From assembly GCA_905221605.1 (NCBI GenBank), contig CAJNDS010002166.1:1-64000 (forward strand): a stretch of 64,000 nt of DNA, in the 5' to 3' direction. The position numbers were made by a program, and so were the translations under genes. This document shows, piece after piece, positions 9,980 through 19,681 of the stretch. The notes beneath the pieces were generated by a model. It was not told the DNA's origin. It saw only the letters and a list, made by a program, of their open reading frames with translations, and searched no databases. Numbering within the stretch: position 1 is the stretch's first letter; the number at the start of each line of letters is the position of its first letter. The stretch comes from Symbiodinium natans. Taxonomy: Eukaryota; Sar; Dinophyceae; Suessiales; Symbiodiniaceae.

Positions 9980-11095
9980 GTTCTCACTTGTCGTGGACGC
10001 ACAAATGCAGTGGTGCTGCTACAACCTGGCTCGTCAGACGACACCGAGGTTTTAGTGAGGATGCTGGCAGATTCTCTTCCGGCTCAAGGACTTTGCCAGA
10101 TCAAGTACCTTTCCGTGGACAACCCGTCGGCAAAGCTGTATAAGGAGGCAAAGCATGTGTGTCCGAACTTGCAGGTGGTGGCGTTGGACCCAACACACCT
10201 GGCAATGACCTGTGAGTATGCCTCAAGCAGGAAACGTACTGCTGCGACACGTTATTTGCGCATCATTCTGCGCAAACTTACAGCGCGCAGTGAGTTATCG
10301 GCTGGTACTTGGGGACCCATTTTTTGCGGAGAGAACGCAACTCCCTTTACACGAGAAGAACAAAGGGTCCGTGCTCAGTTGGAGGATCGGAGCATGCGCA
10401 AGGCTGAGGCTGAACGAATTCTCGCGAATCTGGATGCAACGAAGCCTTTTCTTCTTCGCTTGGAATGGATTCAAGCACTTGCGGCCTTGACTTCTATTTA
10501 TCGCAGCGAGGTCGAACGACTCGCTCCGGGCCCCAATCGCAAGATATATCAGCTTCTTCACACTGCCACGGCTGCCAACAGAACGGAATGGTATTTTAAT
10601 AACCTACGTCTGCGCCACATGATTTCGTCCGAGAGGTTGTCCCTCTTGCCTATCGGCACGGCCAGTAATGAGGCCTTGCACCATGAGGTGAACAACTGGT
10701 TCCGCGAAACTCAGAAGTTGCATAAAGCAACGTTGTCTCTGAAGCTCAGCATTATGCAGCTTGGCAAGCTCCTGACTCACAACAATGCGCTCTACAAGCC
10801 TACAACACGGCAAATGCCGGAAGCCGAATTGCTGGCCCGACTAACGTCCAAAGATTTGTTTCGTGCCACTGAGTGGGAGGAGTGGTGTTCGGAACTCGTA
10901 GATGGAAGCATCAAAGGCAAAGCAGAACTGCAATTGCACCATGAGCGCGAGATCGAGCGGAAGAAGGTCAACCCAAGATCATTCAAAAGGCCGGCTGCTG
11001 CTGAGGACTCCTCACTCTTGAGACGGAGAACACCAAACACTCTACTGCGGCAAGATAGCCTGCGCAGAGCTGGCGTCAGGCCACGAAAACTCTAA
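9980..11095 (+). CDS. Transposon protein exon 5: DDE transposase catalytic core
   Basis: 371 codons to TAA at 11093-11095. It holds the second Asp (IKYLSVDNPSAKL), a D-x-x-H motif soon after (VALDPTHLAM, the C/DxxH of MULE, hAT and KDZ transposases), and a later GTASNEALHHEVN that fits the catalytic Glu. A helical insertion lies between them and the C-terminus is basic (RRAGVRPRKL). With exon 4 this gives a complete D-D-E set. The family within RNase H-fold transposases is not decided. Confidence 0.85.
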   Translation, partial: VLTCRGRTNAVVLLQPGSSDDTEVLVRMLADSLPAQGLCQIKYLSVDNPSAKLYKEAKHVCPNLQVVALDPTHLAMTCEYASSRKRTAATRYLRIILRKLTARSELSAGTWGPIFCGENATPFTREEQRVRAQLEDRSMRKAEAERILANLDATKPFLLRLEWIQALAALTSIYRSEVERLAPGPNRKIYQLLHTATAANRTEWYFNNLRLRHMISSERLSLLPIGTASNEALHHEVNNWFRETQKLHKATLSLKLSIMQLGKLLTHNNALYKPTTRQMPEAELLARLTSKDLFRATEWEEWCSELVDGSIKGKAELQLHHEREIERKKVNPRSFKRPAAAEDSSLLRRRTPNTLLRQDSLRRAGVRPRKL

Positions 11096-11880
11096 GTGTG
11101 TTGTTCCGGCAAGGACAGTCATTTGTACAGGCCATTGCTCTTTCATGTTTCTTTCGCCGAAAGCTGATCCTACTAAGGCATTATTGCCTTGATTAAAATC
11201 GTTCGGCTTTCGCTAAGAATCAGCAAGAGACTGTGCAAATCATCTCATTGTCTTTTTCTACTGAAGATCAACAGCATACTCAGTGTTTGTTGTCTAACTT
11301 CACCTGCAGAACGCCGATCCTATTTAGGCTTTATTGCTTCAGTGAGAGCGCTAAGCCGCTTGGCGTCCTCGCGACAAAAGAAACAGAGCGATGAAAGTGA
11401 TGATTAAGTGGCACGTTCATGGTGTGGTTCATGCTGGCCGTGTACAACAGCTTTTCAATTTCAGACAGCCCAACACACCTACAATGTTTTTATTCATATG
11501 GAAAAATTAAAAGAATGCTCCAGGAAAAAGAACAATCAGATCAACAACGAATAAAAAATCAATCAAAAGGTTGCCAAGAAGCATCGCTCAGTGCTTTTTT
11601 AGTGTTGTTGACGAGCGTTGGCTAAAGTTTGTTTTTTTCATGATTTGTTTCTGATTCTCTAGGATTCCGTAAAATCCGAGTTGCTGTTTCTTATTTCCAG
11701 TTATTTTCTTGCGTTATTCTTCAAATGTTCAAGAAAACCACTTAGCGAGTATATTTCTGGCCGGAAAACAAACATGTTGTTAGTAGGGACGGTCAGGATA
11801 GCTTATTTTCTTACACTGTGCTTCTACGACAACGTTTTTCTACGTGGCTGTGAACCGCGTAATTGTATCCCCGATCGCAT
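11096..11880 (+). other. 3' flank of transposase with a short direct repeat; possible small basic exon
   Basis: Two related segments occur, TGATCCTACTAAGGCATTAT near 11165 and CGATCCTATTTAGGCTTTAT near 11313. After an acceptor-like CACCTGCAG (ending about 11309) one frame stays open to TAA at 11405-11407 and ends with a Lys/Asp-rich tail (RQKKQSDESDD). It could be a last exon or untranslated repeat. The rest shows nothing I can name. Confidence 0.3.
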
Positions 11881-12185
11881 AATTTTACTCGACCACACAT
11901 GCGAAGCAAAATTACTGCTCATTTGTCGCAGCGCCTCAATTTTACCCGACAGTTTTTCTGGAAATCATTTTTGCAGCGACAAAGTCTTACCCGACACTGT
12001 GTGAGAATGCTTGGTTTTACCGGACGCACCGCTCGAAAAATATAGCAAGTAAATCAACCCCAAAAAAGCGTGAGCAAAATCGAGCATGCGTGAGTAAGAG
12101 TTGGTCCTGGCAGTCAGGAAGAGGTGAGTTCAACTTGAGCCACGCAGATTTGCCCGTGAGAAAACCGTGAGAATTCGTGAGTTGA
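11881..12185. repeat. Clusters of short motifs (TTTTACYCGAC and CGTGAG), likely subterminal transposase sites
   Basis: TTTTACTCGAC (11883), TTTTACCCGAC (11940), TCTTACCCGAC (11985) and TTTTACCGGAC (12015) recur in 145 bp. They are followed by CGTGAG at 12069, 12089, 12155, 12166 and 12176. Clusters of 6-11 bp motifs just inside an element end are typical of CACTA, hAT and MULE binding arrays. The assignment is inference. Confidence 0.5.
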
Positions 12186-12350
12186 TGCTGTGGGGGAGTC
12201 TAGAACACCATAATACGGACCATGCCGAATTCAAGTGATTCGGGCTCTGGTCCTGACACCGGTGTAGGGTGTCATTATGGGTTGTTCAGGCCGATTCGGT
12301 TTGAAACATGATGGACCCCGTTCTAGTTCTTCTTCGGAATCAATTGTCGC
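12186..12350. other. Hairpin-rich segment
   Basis: Two short perfect stems: CCGAAT/ATTCGG around a 7-base loop (about 12224-12244) and GACACC/GGTGTC around 12254-12272. It could be an element terminus or a structured RNA end; I do not recognise it. Confidence 0.35.
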
Positions 12351-12950
12351 ACCACATGAATAAAGCAGGTCTTTATGGAAGCGCTATCCTTTATTTTCAG
12401 TGGTTGGAAGCGTAAGGATATGATATACATTTCTGAATAAGACAGTAGACCTCCAATGTCGAATACAAATGGCCGACAAATTCGCCAAAGAATCGCAGCG
12501 TTTTGGGTGTTTCTTAGAGATTTTATTTCCGATATAGTTCGATGTTATGTTCTTGCGCTGTTCCATTGGCATCTGATTGCGTTCATTTTTTAAGAGATTT
12601 TTTCTGGATTCTTTAGCGACAAAAATCGCTGAGAGTCGGTCCGCGTGTTGGCAGCTGTTTCCGATGCTTTTCTATGTTTTAGTTTGGATTCGTGTTGCGA
12701 TTTTGTTTCCGGTTTTTAATTTATCATTTTTTCTACACATTTGGGTTAAAACGTGTCAGGCAGATAGAGCAGAGCTTTTAGGAACTTCCCAAGAATCTGT
12801 GAAACCCTTTGGTTTTGTTTAGAAAGCTAGTCGTTTCTGCGTTTCTTTTTGAGATCCTTCTTGACGGTGTCGTGAAGTTAGGGATCCCCTTTAGAAGGGT
12901 TTGGGTTAGAAAGTTCCCCCTTAGTATAGTAAGACCACGGAACCCTTCTA
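12351..12950. other. AT-rich stretch without recognisable gene
   Basis: Short T-rich ORFs only. No motif seen. Confidence 0.5.
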
Positions 12951-13114
12951 CAGAAAGCCTAGGGCAGCTTGACACCCTGCCGATTGGATTATAGGCTCAG
13001 GGTGTACTGTAGGGCGCGTGCCTCGCGGCTGACATGTCGCGTCCTGCCGGGCGCCCATCCGATCGTATGAAGGGCATGAATTTGACGATTCGCGAATGTT
13101 CGCGGTATCCGGAC

Positions 13115-13181
13115 CTGAGGTTCTTCCCTCGCCCGCCTTGCATGGCTCGTCGCACGTGCCTGCAGCTTTCAGAGCAAGGGA
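13115..13181 (-). CDS. Candidate exon, unknown (Cys-containing)
   Basis: On the - strand GTCTCAG precedes an open 67-bp segment ending CTCAG then GTCCGG. It reads SLALKAAGTC, then DEPCKAGEGRTS. No partner exon was found, so it is only a candidate. Confidence 0.3.
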
Positions 13182-13254
13182 CTGAGACAAACATCGTATC
13201 ATTGCAATCAGGGTTTAGGGTATAGGGTTTAGGGTTGAAAAGAACACACAGGCG

Positions 13255-13385
13255 CGGCCTGCGCCTGGCTCCAAACTTGCCGGGGAGCCGAGAGACCAAC
13301 CCTAAACCCTAAACCCTAAACGGCCTGCGCCTGGCTCCGAACTTGCCGGGGAGCCGAGAGACCAACCCTAAACCCTAAACCCTAA
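13255..13385. repeat. Two tandem copies of a ~66-bp unit with CCCTAAA
   Basis: CGGCCTGCGCCTGGCTCC..AACTTGCCGGGGAGCCGAGAGACCAA plus telomere-type repeats occurs twice in a row (about 13255-13320 and 13321-13385) with one base difference. It is a recent duplication of a non-telomeric island together with its repeat flank. Confidence 0.8.
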
Positions 13386-13687
13386 ACCCTAAACCCTGAA
13401 CCCTGAACCCTGAACCCTGAACCCTGAACACAACCCTGAACCTTGAACCCTGAATTCTGAACCCTAAGATTGGGTCTCGTAAAGGAATCTCAAGAGTTCC
13501 AACCCCCCCCCCAAGTTCCAAGCTTGAAAACCCTTCGAAAGGCCCCAGCCCTGGCGCCCTCAAGTCCCACTTCTGAGGGTTGAGGGTTTAGGGTTTAGGG
13601 TATAGGGTTTAGGGTTTAGGGCTAGGGTTTCGGATTTAGGGTTTCGGCGTTTAGAGTTTAGGGTCGGGGGCTGAGAGCCGAAATCAG

Positions 13688-14713
13688 AAGCCAGAAACTT
13701 GGAGACCAAGTGGTTCCCTGATGCCCTTGCAGAGTCGGAGTTTCATCGTGAATCTCCTGCCTCTTATCGCACGGTTACCCTAAACCCTAAACCCTAAACC
13801 CTAAACCCTAAACCCTAAAACAGGACAGAGAGAAGCAGATCGCCTTGAACATGGAGATCGCTGAAAGATGGGCAAAGAAGCTTCCAGAGGCCTGGGACTT
13901 GCTACAGAGCGCTAGTCAAGATGTGGCAAAACCCTGGGTGTATTTCTCTCCCCCTCCCACCCAAAAAAAACAAGACAGCAACCCTGAGCAGGTGGAGTAT
14001 CCAACACTGCAGGCCGGATGGCGTCCGCCTGTGTCTTTGAGCTTCTAAGTTAGGAGGGTCAGTGGGAGAGGCTCGGCGTGTTATTTTCAGCGTTTCTTTC
14101 TTTCTTGACGTTTGTCGTCAGTGTGTTGTTTAAGTGCCCTTTGTCGGTGGTCATGCGCATGGGCTTGGGGTTTGTGAACTTCCGAATCACCGCTCCAAAC
14201 GCCCGAAAAACCTCAAGCCACCATGTGAATAGGGGCCGGCGGCCCTCTTGAAGGAGGCCTTGAAGATAGCACCCAGTATTGGGTCAGGTAGGGGGTGGCA
14301 GGTTTAGGGGTTAGGGTCTAGGGTGTAGGGTTTGGGGAGCAGGGTTCAGAGTGCATAAACCCTAACCCCTAAGCCCTAAACCACGCCCCTTTGGCTTCGG
14401 AGGCCACTTTCAAAAAGCTGGCCGCAGGCAACGTTTCGCAAGGACCGCGCTTCTTGCGCGAGGGTGTTTTCAGGTTTTGGAGCGCTTAGCTTCTGGTTTA
14501 TAGGGTTTAGGGCTTAGGGTTTAGGGTTTAGTGTTTGGCTTAGGGTTTAGGGTTTAGTGTTTAGGGCTTAGGGTTTAAGGTTTAAGGTTTAGGGTTTAGG
14601 ATTAGAGTTTAGGGTTCAGGTTTCAGGATCCTCGGGGGGCTACTGCGTCCTGGGACTTCAGTTCAATCTGCTCCTTGGGGCCGAACCCATGTTTAATGCT
14701 TTCATTATACAAG
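13688..14713 (+). CDS. Gene D, four joined exons, unknown protein
   Basis: Exons: 13688-13773, 13824-13937, 14403-14463, 14627-14713. All joins keep frame. Exon 1 (two leading bases, then 28 codons) contains KWFPDALAESEFHRESPASY. Exon 2 (38 codons) contains EIAERWAKKLPEAWDLLQ. Exon 3 contains ATFKKLAAGNVSQGPRFLRE. Exon 4 contains GYCVLGLQFNLLLGAEPMFN and ends in GC donor context (CAAG then GCATAA). Donors are GT, GT, GT, GC. Intron 1 is 50 bp of nearly pure CCCTAAA. Helical in part, hydrophobic in exon 4; no family recognised. Exons before 13688 and after 14713 are missing from this model. Confidence 0.65.
13774..13823 (+). other. 50-bp intron made of CCCTAAA repeats
   Basis: It begins GTTACCCTAAA, carries six CCCTAAA-type units, and ends AAAACAG. 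Both flanking exons are open in the same phase (SYRT joins DREKQ). A read-through would hit a TAA inside the repeat. Confidence 0.7.
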
Positions 14714-16190
14714 GCATAAGCTCTAAACCCTAAATCCTAAACCCATAAGGCCCTAAATTAAAAGGTTAGAATCGTGAGCCCTTGAAAACGGTCCCTCACC
14801 TTTGTCTTAAAGGATTTAAAGACTTCGGACGGGCCCCTTTGTGTTTATAAGGGTTTTATGACACGGGGCCCAAATTAAGGGCTCCGGAGTATGCCCCTAG
14901 AAATCCACCCTAAGCCCTAAGCTACTCCCAGCCCGGACCTGAACTCTGCGAGCTCACCCAAAATGCCGTCCCTCAACCCTCAACCCGTAAAGCCTAAACC
15001 CTAAGCCTCTGATAAACACCAAGCGGGCACTTTTCTCCCATAAAATTTGGCGCGCGAGGAAGCAAGACAGCACCAGCTAAGGCAGTGCTCCGGTGTGGTG
15101 TATGTAGGGTTTCGGACAGGGTGTACGGCTTAGGTTTAGGGTTTAAGGTTTAGGGCTTAGGGCTTGAGGCTTAGTCAGGACTCTTTGGGTTCGGGATTAG
15201 GTGTGGCTTTGGGGCGTAAGCTTTCAGACGCCCTCTGGGGAGCTTTGGGTCTTCGGCTTTGTCCACTAGTTAAGTCTGATTTCCGCCTATTTTGATTCAA
15301 ATATCCTCGATCATAGTCAGGAGCTATGCTGCCTGACATGACATAGCCCCATGTGTAGGGATTGGATATTTGGGTTTAGGGTTTAAGGCTGAGGGTAGCG
15401 GATTAGCTTGAAGCCCCAGACCTTAAACTAAGGCCTTGGAAATCCTTTCTCCGGTCAAGTGTTTTGCTCTCCTTATAGCTAGCAAGCAGGGGTTGGAGGG
15501 GTTGACTTTAGGGCCATTTATGCGCAGGGTTGTTTGTTTAGGGCATACGCTTTCACCCTTAAAACCCTCAACCGCCCACCCTAAACCTCTAAACCCGACT
15601 CTTGCACCCTAAATCCCCAAGACTCTAAACCCTAAACCCCCCCAACATCCACAGCTTGAGGGCCTTTTCAGAAAGAAGTCGGTGTACAGGCGCTTTCAAG
15701 GTTTTCGTGTAGAGATGAGAGGCTCTGTTTGTTTAATATTGGGTATTGGGGGTTGGGGCACTCAGGCTTCACCACCTTTAAAGCACTTCTGCCCTCAGCA
15801 TTCACCCTACATCAACTAAACCCTAAACCTTAAAACCCTAAACCCTAAGCCCTAAGTTCTAAGCCTTAAGTCTAAGCCCTAAACCCTAAACCCTGAACCC
15901 TAAACCTTGAAGAGAGGGATCTGTGCCCTGCGGGGCGGCTAACCGTTGAAGATGCTTCTGGCTTGTGTCGAGGGTCCTTGGCAGCGCCAATCTCGAGGGA
16001 ACTATTTTGTGAAGTCCGAAATGGTTTTGAAAACGTAGCACTTGAACACCGCTGTGCCCTCGTCATTGGGCAAACCCCCAAAAGCCTGTTGTCGAAGTTC
16101 CACGTATGCATTTCCACCTTCATCATTGCCTTTCCACCATCATGCTGCATTCAGGTCGGCTGCAAACCTTGCGGTGCACTTGTGCCCAGA
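14714..16190. other. Repeat-rich stretch, one candidate + exon
   Basis: Telomere-type repeats and short islands. The best coding candidate is + strand 15024-15081 (acceptor ACCAAG, donor GCTAAG then GCAGTG), reading GHFSPIKFGARGSKTAPAK. It may continue gene D but its phase does not match exon 4 directly. The 15.9-16.2 kb segment is open on both strands and not assigned. Confidence 0.3.
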
Positions 16191-17700
16191 GAACCATGTT
16201 ACCCACCTCCGTGGGTCCTCAAGCAAGCCCAGAAGGTCATGTCCTCGGCGCCTCTTTGCCTTACGTCTTGCGCCCTGCTTGCTTTTCTTTTGGATGCGCT
16301 TAGGCGTCGCATGTTGTAACATCGTCGCACACTGTCTGGCCCTCGGCAACTCTCTTGCTTATGTTTTCTTTTCCGTTGCTGTCCCACGCCTTAGGCTTCA
16401 TCGTCTGTCTATCTCTTCTCCTCTTTTCTGCTTACGTTCTTCTTTTCCTTCAAGGTCGTGCTTCCGCCCTGGAAGCAAGCCCAGCCCGTCATGTCCTTGG
16501 CGCCTCTTTGCCTCACGTCTTTTGTCCTGCTTGCTTTTCCTTTGGACGCGCTTAGGCGTCACCCGTCGGAGCATCGTCGCAGACTGTTTGGCCCTCGGTA
16601 ACTCTATTGTTTACGTTTTCTTTTTCTTTGCTGTCCCACGCAATAGGCTTCATCGTTTGTCTCTCACTTCTGCTTTTAACTGAGGCTAAGAAGGCTGTCC
16701 CCAAAGTCTGGCTCTTGACACTTCCTTCTTGATTACCTCGGCGCACGCCTTGTGTCCTCGCTGCTTTTCTTTCGGGCGCGCTTAGGCCTCACCTCTCGGT
16801 GCATCGTCGCAGACCGTCTGGCCCTCGGCAATTCTCTTGCTTACGTTTCCCTTGCTTTTGCTGTCCCATGCCTCAGGCCTCATCGTCTGCCTATCTCTCC
16901 TGCTTTTGTACCTGAGGTGTCAGCTAAGAAGACTGGCGTCTTGAAAGTCTGGCTCTCAGCACCTCCTGCTTTTTACATCTTCCCTTCCTTTGCTGTCCCA
17001 CGCAATATGCTTCATCGTCTGTCTATCTCTTCTGCTTTTTACTGAGGCCAAGAAGGCCGTCCCCAAAGTCTGGCTCTTGACACTTTCTTGTTTACCTCGG
17101 CACACGTCTTGTGTCCTCGTTGCTTTTCTTTCGGGTGCGCCTAGGCTACCTCACCCCTCGTTGCATCGTCGCAGACCGTCTGGCCCTCGGCAATTCTCTT
17201 GCTTACGTTTCCCTTGCCTTTGCTGTCCCATGCCTCAGGCCTCATCGTCTGCCTATCTCTCCTGCTTTTGTACCTGAGGTGTCAGCTAAGAAGACTGGCG
17301 TCTTGAAAGTCTGGCTCTCAGCACCTCCTGCTTTTTACATCTTCCCTTCCTTTGCTGTCCCACGCAATAGGCTTCATCGTCTGTCTATCTCTTCTGCTTT
17401 TTGCTGAGGCCAAGAAGGCCGTCGACAAAGTCCGGCTCTGACGCTTTCTTCTTTCCAGATCTTACTTGCTTTTGTTGTGGCATGTCTTAGGCTTCATTGT
17501 CTGTCTATCTCTTCTGCTTTCGTGCCTGAGGCCTCAGCGAAGAACAAGGGCATCCCGATGGTCTGGCTCTCGGCACTTCCTTCTTTTGTGCTTCTCATGG
17601 CTCTCGGACTCTCGGCACTTTCTTTTTTTGTCCAGCGCTTCCCCTGTTTACTTGAGGCCGTATCCCACTTGACACTCTGGCTCTCCGCACTTTTCCTTTT
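16190..17700. repeat. Pyrimidine-rich complex repeat array, ~360-bp period
   Basis: The block with CGTCTGGCCCTCGGCAATTC occurs at about 16816 and 17177 (361 bp apart), with diverged relatives before and after. Recurrent pieces include GCTGTCCCACGC, TTCATCGTCTGTCTATCTCT and AAAGTCTGGCTCT. The many + strand ORFs here are low-complexity artefacts of the repeat. It contains no TTTAGGG. Confidence 0.75.
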
Positions 17701-18368
17701 TTTTCAAAGAATTTTCTTTTGTCTCTTTTGTTTCTTCGCTTTGTCTGCCTGTCTCTTCTCGAGCCGCAACCTTCGCAAACTTTAGGCAGCTCCTGGTCAC
17801 TGGATCTCGAAGATGTTGACGTCAGATGCTTGGTTCTGCACACGAGTCCACACACCCTAAACTCTAAACCTCAAACCCTAAACCCGAAACCCCGAAGCCC
17901 TTAAGCCCTGAACCCTAAACCAAGCCTTAGACCGGAGCAATCCCACAACTTTAAGCCTCCAAGCACCAATCCTTCACGAAGGTGCCTAAACCCTGGAATC
18001 TTAGTTGGAGTGGGCGCATGGTAACCAAAAGGCCTGAAGCCCTGAGCCCTTTAGGGTTTAGGGTTCAGGTTCTGTAGGGTCAGCGTTAAGTGTCGAGGAT
18101 TTGAGGAAGTGGGGGGTCTAGGGTTGAGGGTTGAGGGTGTAGGCTTGGTAGCTGAGTGGTACCCTGTTGCCCTTTTTAGGTTCTATAAAAACGAGCAACC
18201 CCAAAAAGGGTACCCTTATTATAAGATGGTTACTCCCTAAACTCTAAACCTGAAACCCTAAACCCTGAACCCTAATTAAACCCCAAGCCCTACGTGTGAA
18301 AACCCTAAACGAGCAAATTCTGCGGCTTAGGCGTCGCTGAGTACATCTGAGCAGTGAGCAGAGTGCAG
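17701..18368. other. Telomere-type repeats and a short hairpin
   Basis: CCCTAAA and TTTAGGG variants, plus complementary segments around 18170-18230. No gene supported. Confidence 0.4.
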
Positions 18369-18664
18369 CACTTACTTCAAAAACCGCCACGGCATGTGGC
18401 CCGACATCGGCCCCCTTGTTGGAATTCTCTTCGGCCCCCCTGAGGCAGGGTTTAGGGATTCAGGGCTTAGGGCTTCCTAAAACCCAAGCCCTAAACCCAC
18501 AGAAGAAATACTGGGTTTAGGGTTTAGGGTTGAGGGTTTAGGATTTAGGATTTAGGGTTTACAATTCAATGTTTAGGATTCAAGGTTTAGGGTTTAGGGT
18601 TTAGGGTTTAGGGTTCAGGGTGAGCCGGAAAGGCTGCAAGGCTCAGGCGCTTCAAAAACGCAAG
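18369..18664 (+). CDS. Candidate + strand exon pair (18369-18444 and 18619-18664), unknown
   Basis: The first (acceptor GTGCAG, GC donor after CCTGAG) reads TYFKNRHGMWPDIGPLVGIL, then FGPPE. The second (acceptor GTTCAG, donor CAAG then GTCTAG) joins in phase as GEPERLQGSGASKTQ. They may belong to gene D, which is on the same strand, but the intervening exons were not found. A further open + segment at about 18690-18780 could follow. Confidence 0.4.
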
Positions 18665-19681
18665 GTCTAGGGTCTAGGGTTTAGGGACGCTCTCCCTTAT
18701 ATTGACGGGCCTTATGAGGCCGGCATGCCCAGACAGAGCGGTTCCGCTCACCGGAGCGTTTTTTTGAAGCATGGGCTGAGGTACTGGAACCCTAAACCCT
18801 AAATCTTATGCATGTTGAAGTTTAAGGTCTTTTTCGGGGGGTAACCATAGCCTGACATCCATGATTCGTTGGGCCACAAAGCTCCAAACCCTTTCGGCCC
18901 GATGAGCCCTAAACCCTGAATCCCCGAACTCTAAACACTCTAAAAGTAATCCTCAGTCCAAGCAAGCCCGGCAGGCAAAGCAAAGGTCTGAGGGTCTGAG
19001 AGCACGCGCGTGCTGAGGGCTTAGTTAGGGTTAGGATTTAAGGAGAGTAAATTTCCGAAACTATAAACCCTACCCCCCCCCCCCTCCTTAAAGCAAAAAA
19101 TCGTCGGAGCCTCACATCGTTGTCATGTGCCAGGAGACTGGGGCAGTTCCCTAAGAGTTCATTTCTTTTGGGGTGCCTAGCTCAAAAAGACCATAGTTCA
19201 GGACCTTAAGGGTCTAGGGTATAGGCAAGGGTTTAGGGTTTCAGGTTTAGGGTTTCGGGGCCGCGCGGAATGCTTGAGAGCAAATAGGGTCGACCTGCAT
19301 CCCAATTCTAAACCCTAAACCCCCTACCCTCAACCCGAAACTTCAAATCCAAACACTAAACCCGAAACCCCAAACCCTATCTGCTTACAATAAGACTGCT
19401 AAAAGAGACCGCAGGCCAGCATTCGAGACTCTGTTCCATGTCTCACGGCTACAGATGAGGAAGACAGCTGCTACAAGTCCGAGAGACGCTGTGAAGGAAA
19501 ACGCGCAGAGTAAGCCCTTGACCCTTTTTTTCAAATCGATTTAAATCTCGTATAAGGGCAACAGAGCCCTCGGCCAAATAGAACATAAAGGTCCTTGCCA
19601 CTTAGGGGTTTAGGGGGTTCAGAGGTTTCGGGGTTAGGGTCAGGGCGGTTAGGGCGCCACTTGGGGTGGCGATGTGGGTGG
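18665..19681. other. Telomere-type repeats between convergent genes D and B
   Basis: Scattered TTTAGGG and CCCTAAA variants and short islands. No gene supported beyond a weak open + stretch near 18690-18780. Confidence 0.4.

Larger units (their letters stand above)
181..12350 (+). mobile_element. Large composite DNA transposon (nuclease + helicase + DDE transposase)
   Basis: Long open + strand exons from 1.2 to 11.1 kb encode in order a duplicated N-terminal module, a PD-(D/E)XK nuclease, a D5/SF3-like ATPase, a zinc finger and a DDE transposase. A 177-bp tandem repeat lies upstream and an AT-rich tail with short repeated motifs lies downstream. The block has no TTTAGGG repeats inside, unlike everything after 13.2 kb, so it looks like one insertion or one separate locus. 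The outer ends are inferred: I did not find terminal inverted repeats or a target-site duplication, and the 5' end could lie before the window. It could be one spliced polyprotein of about 3,000 residues or two or more genes. Confidence 0.7.
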
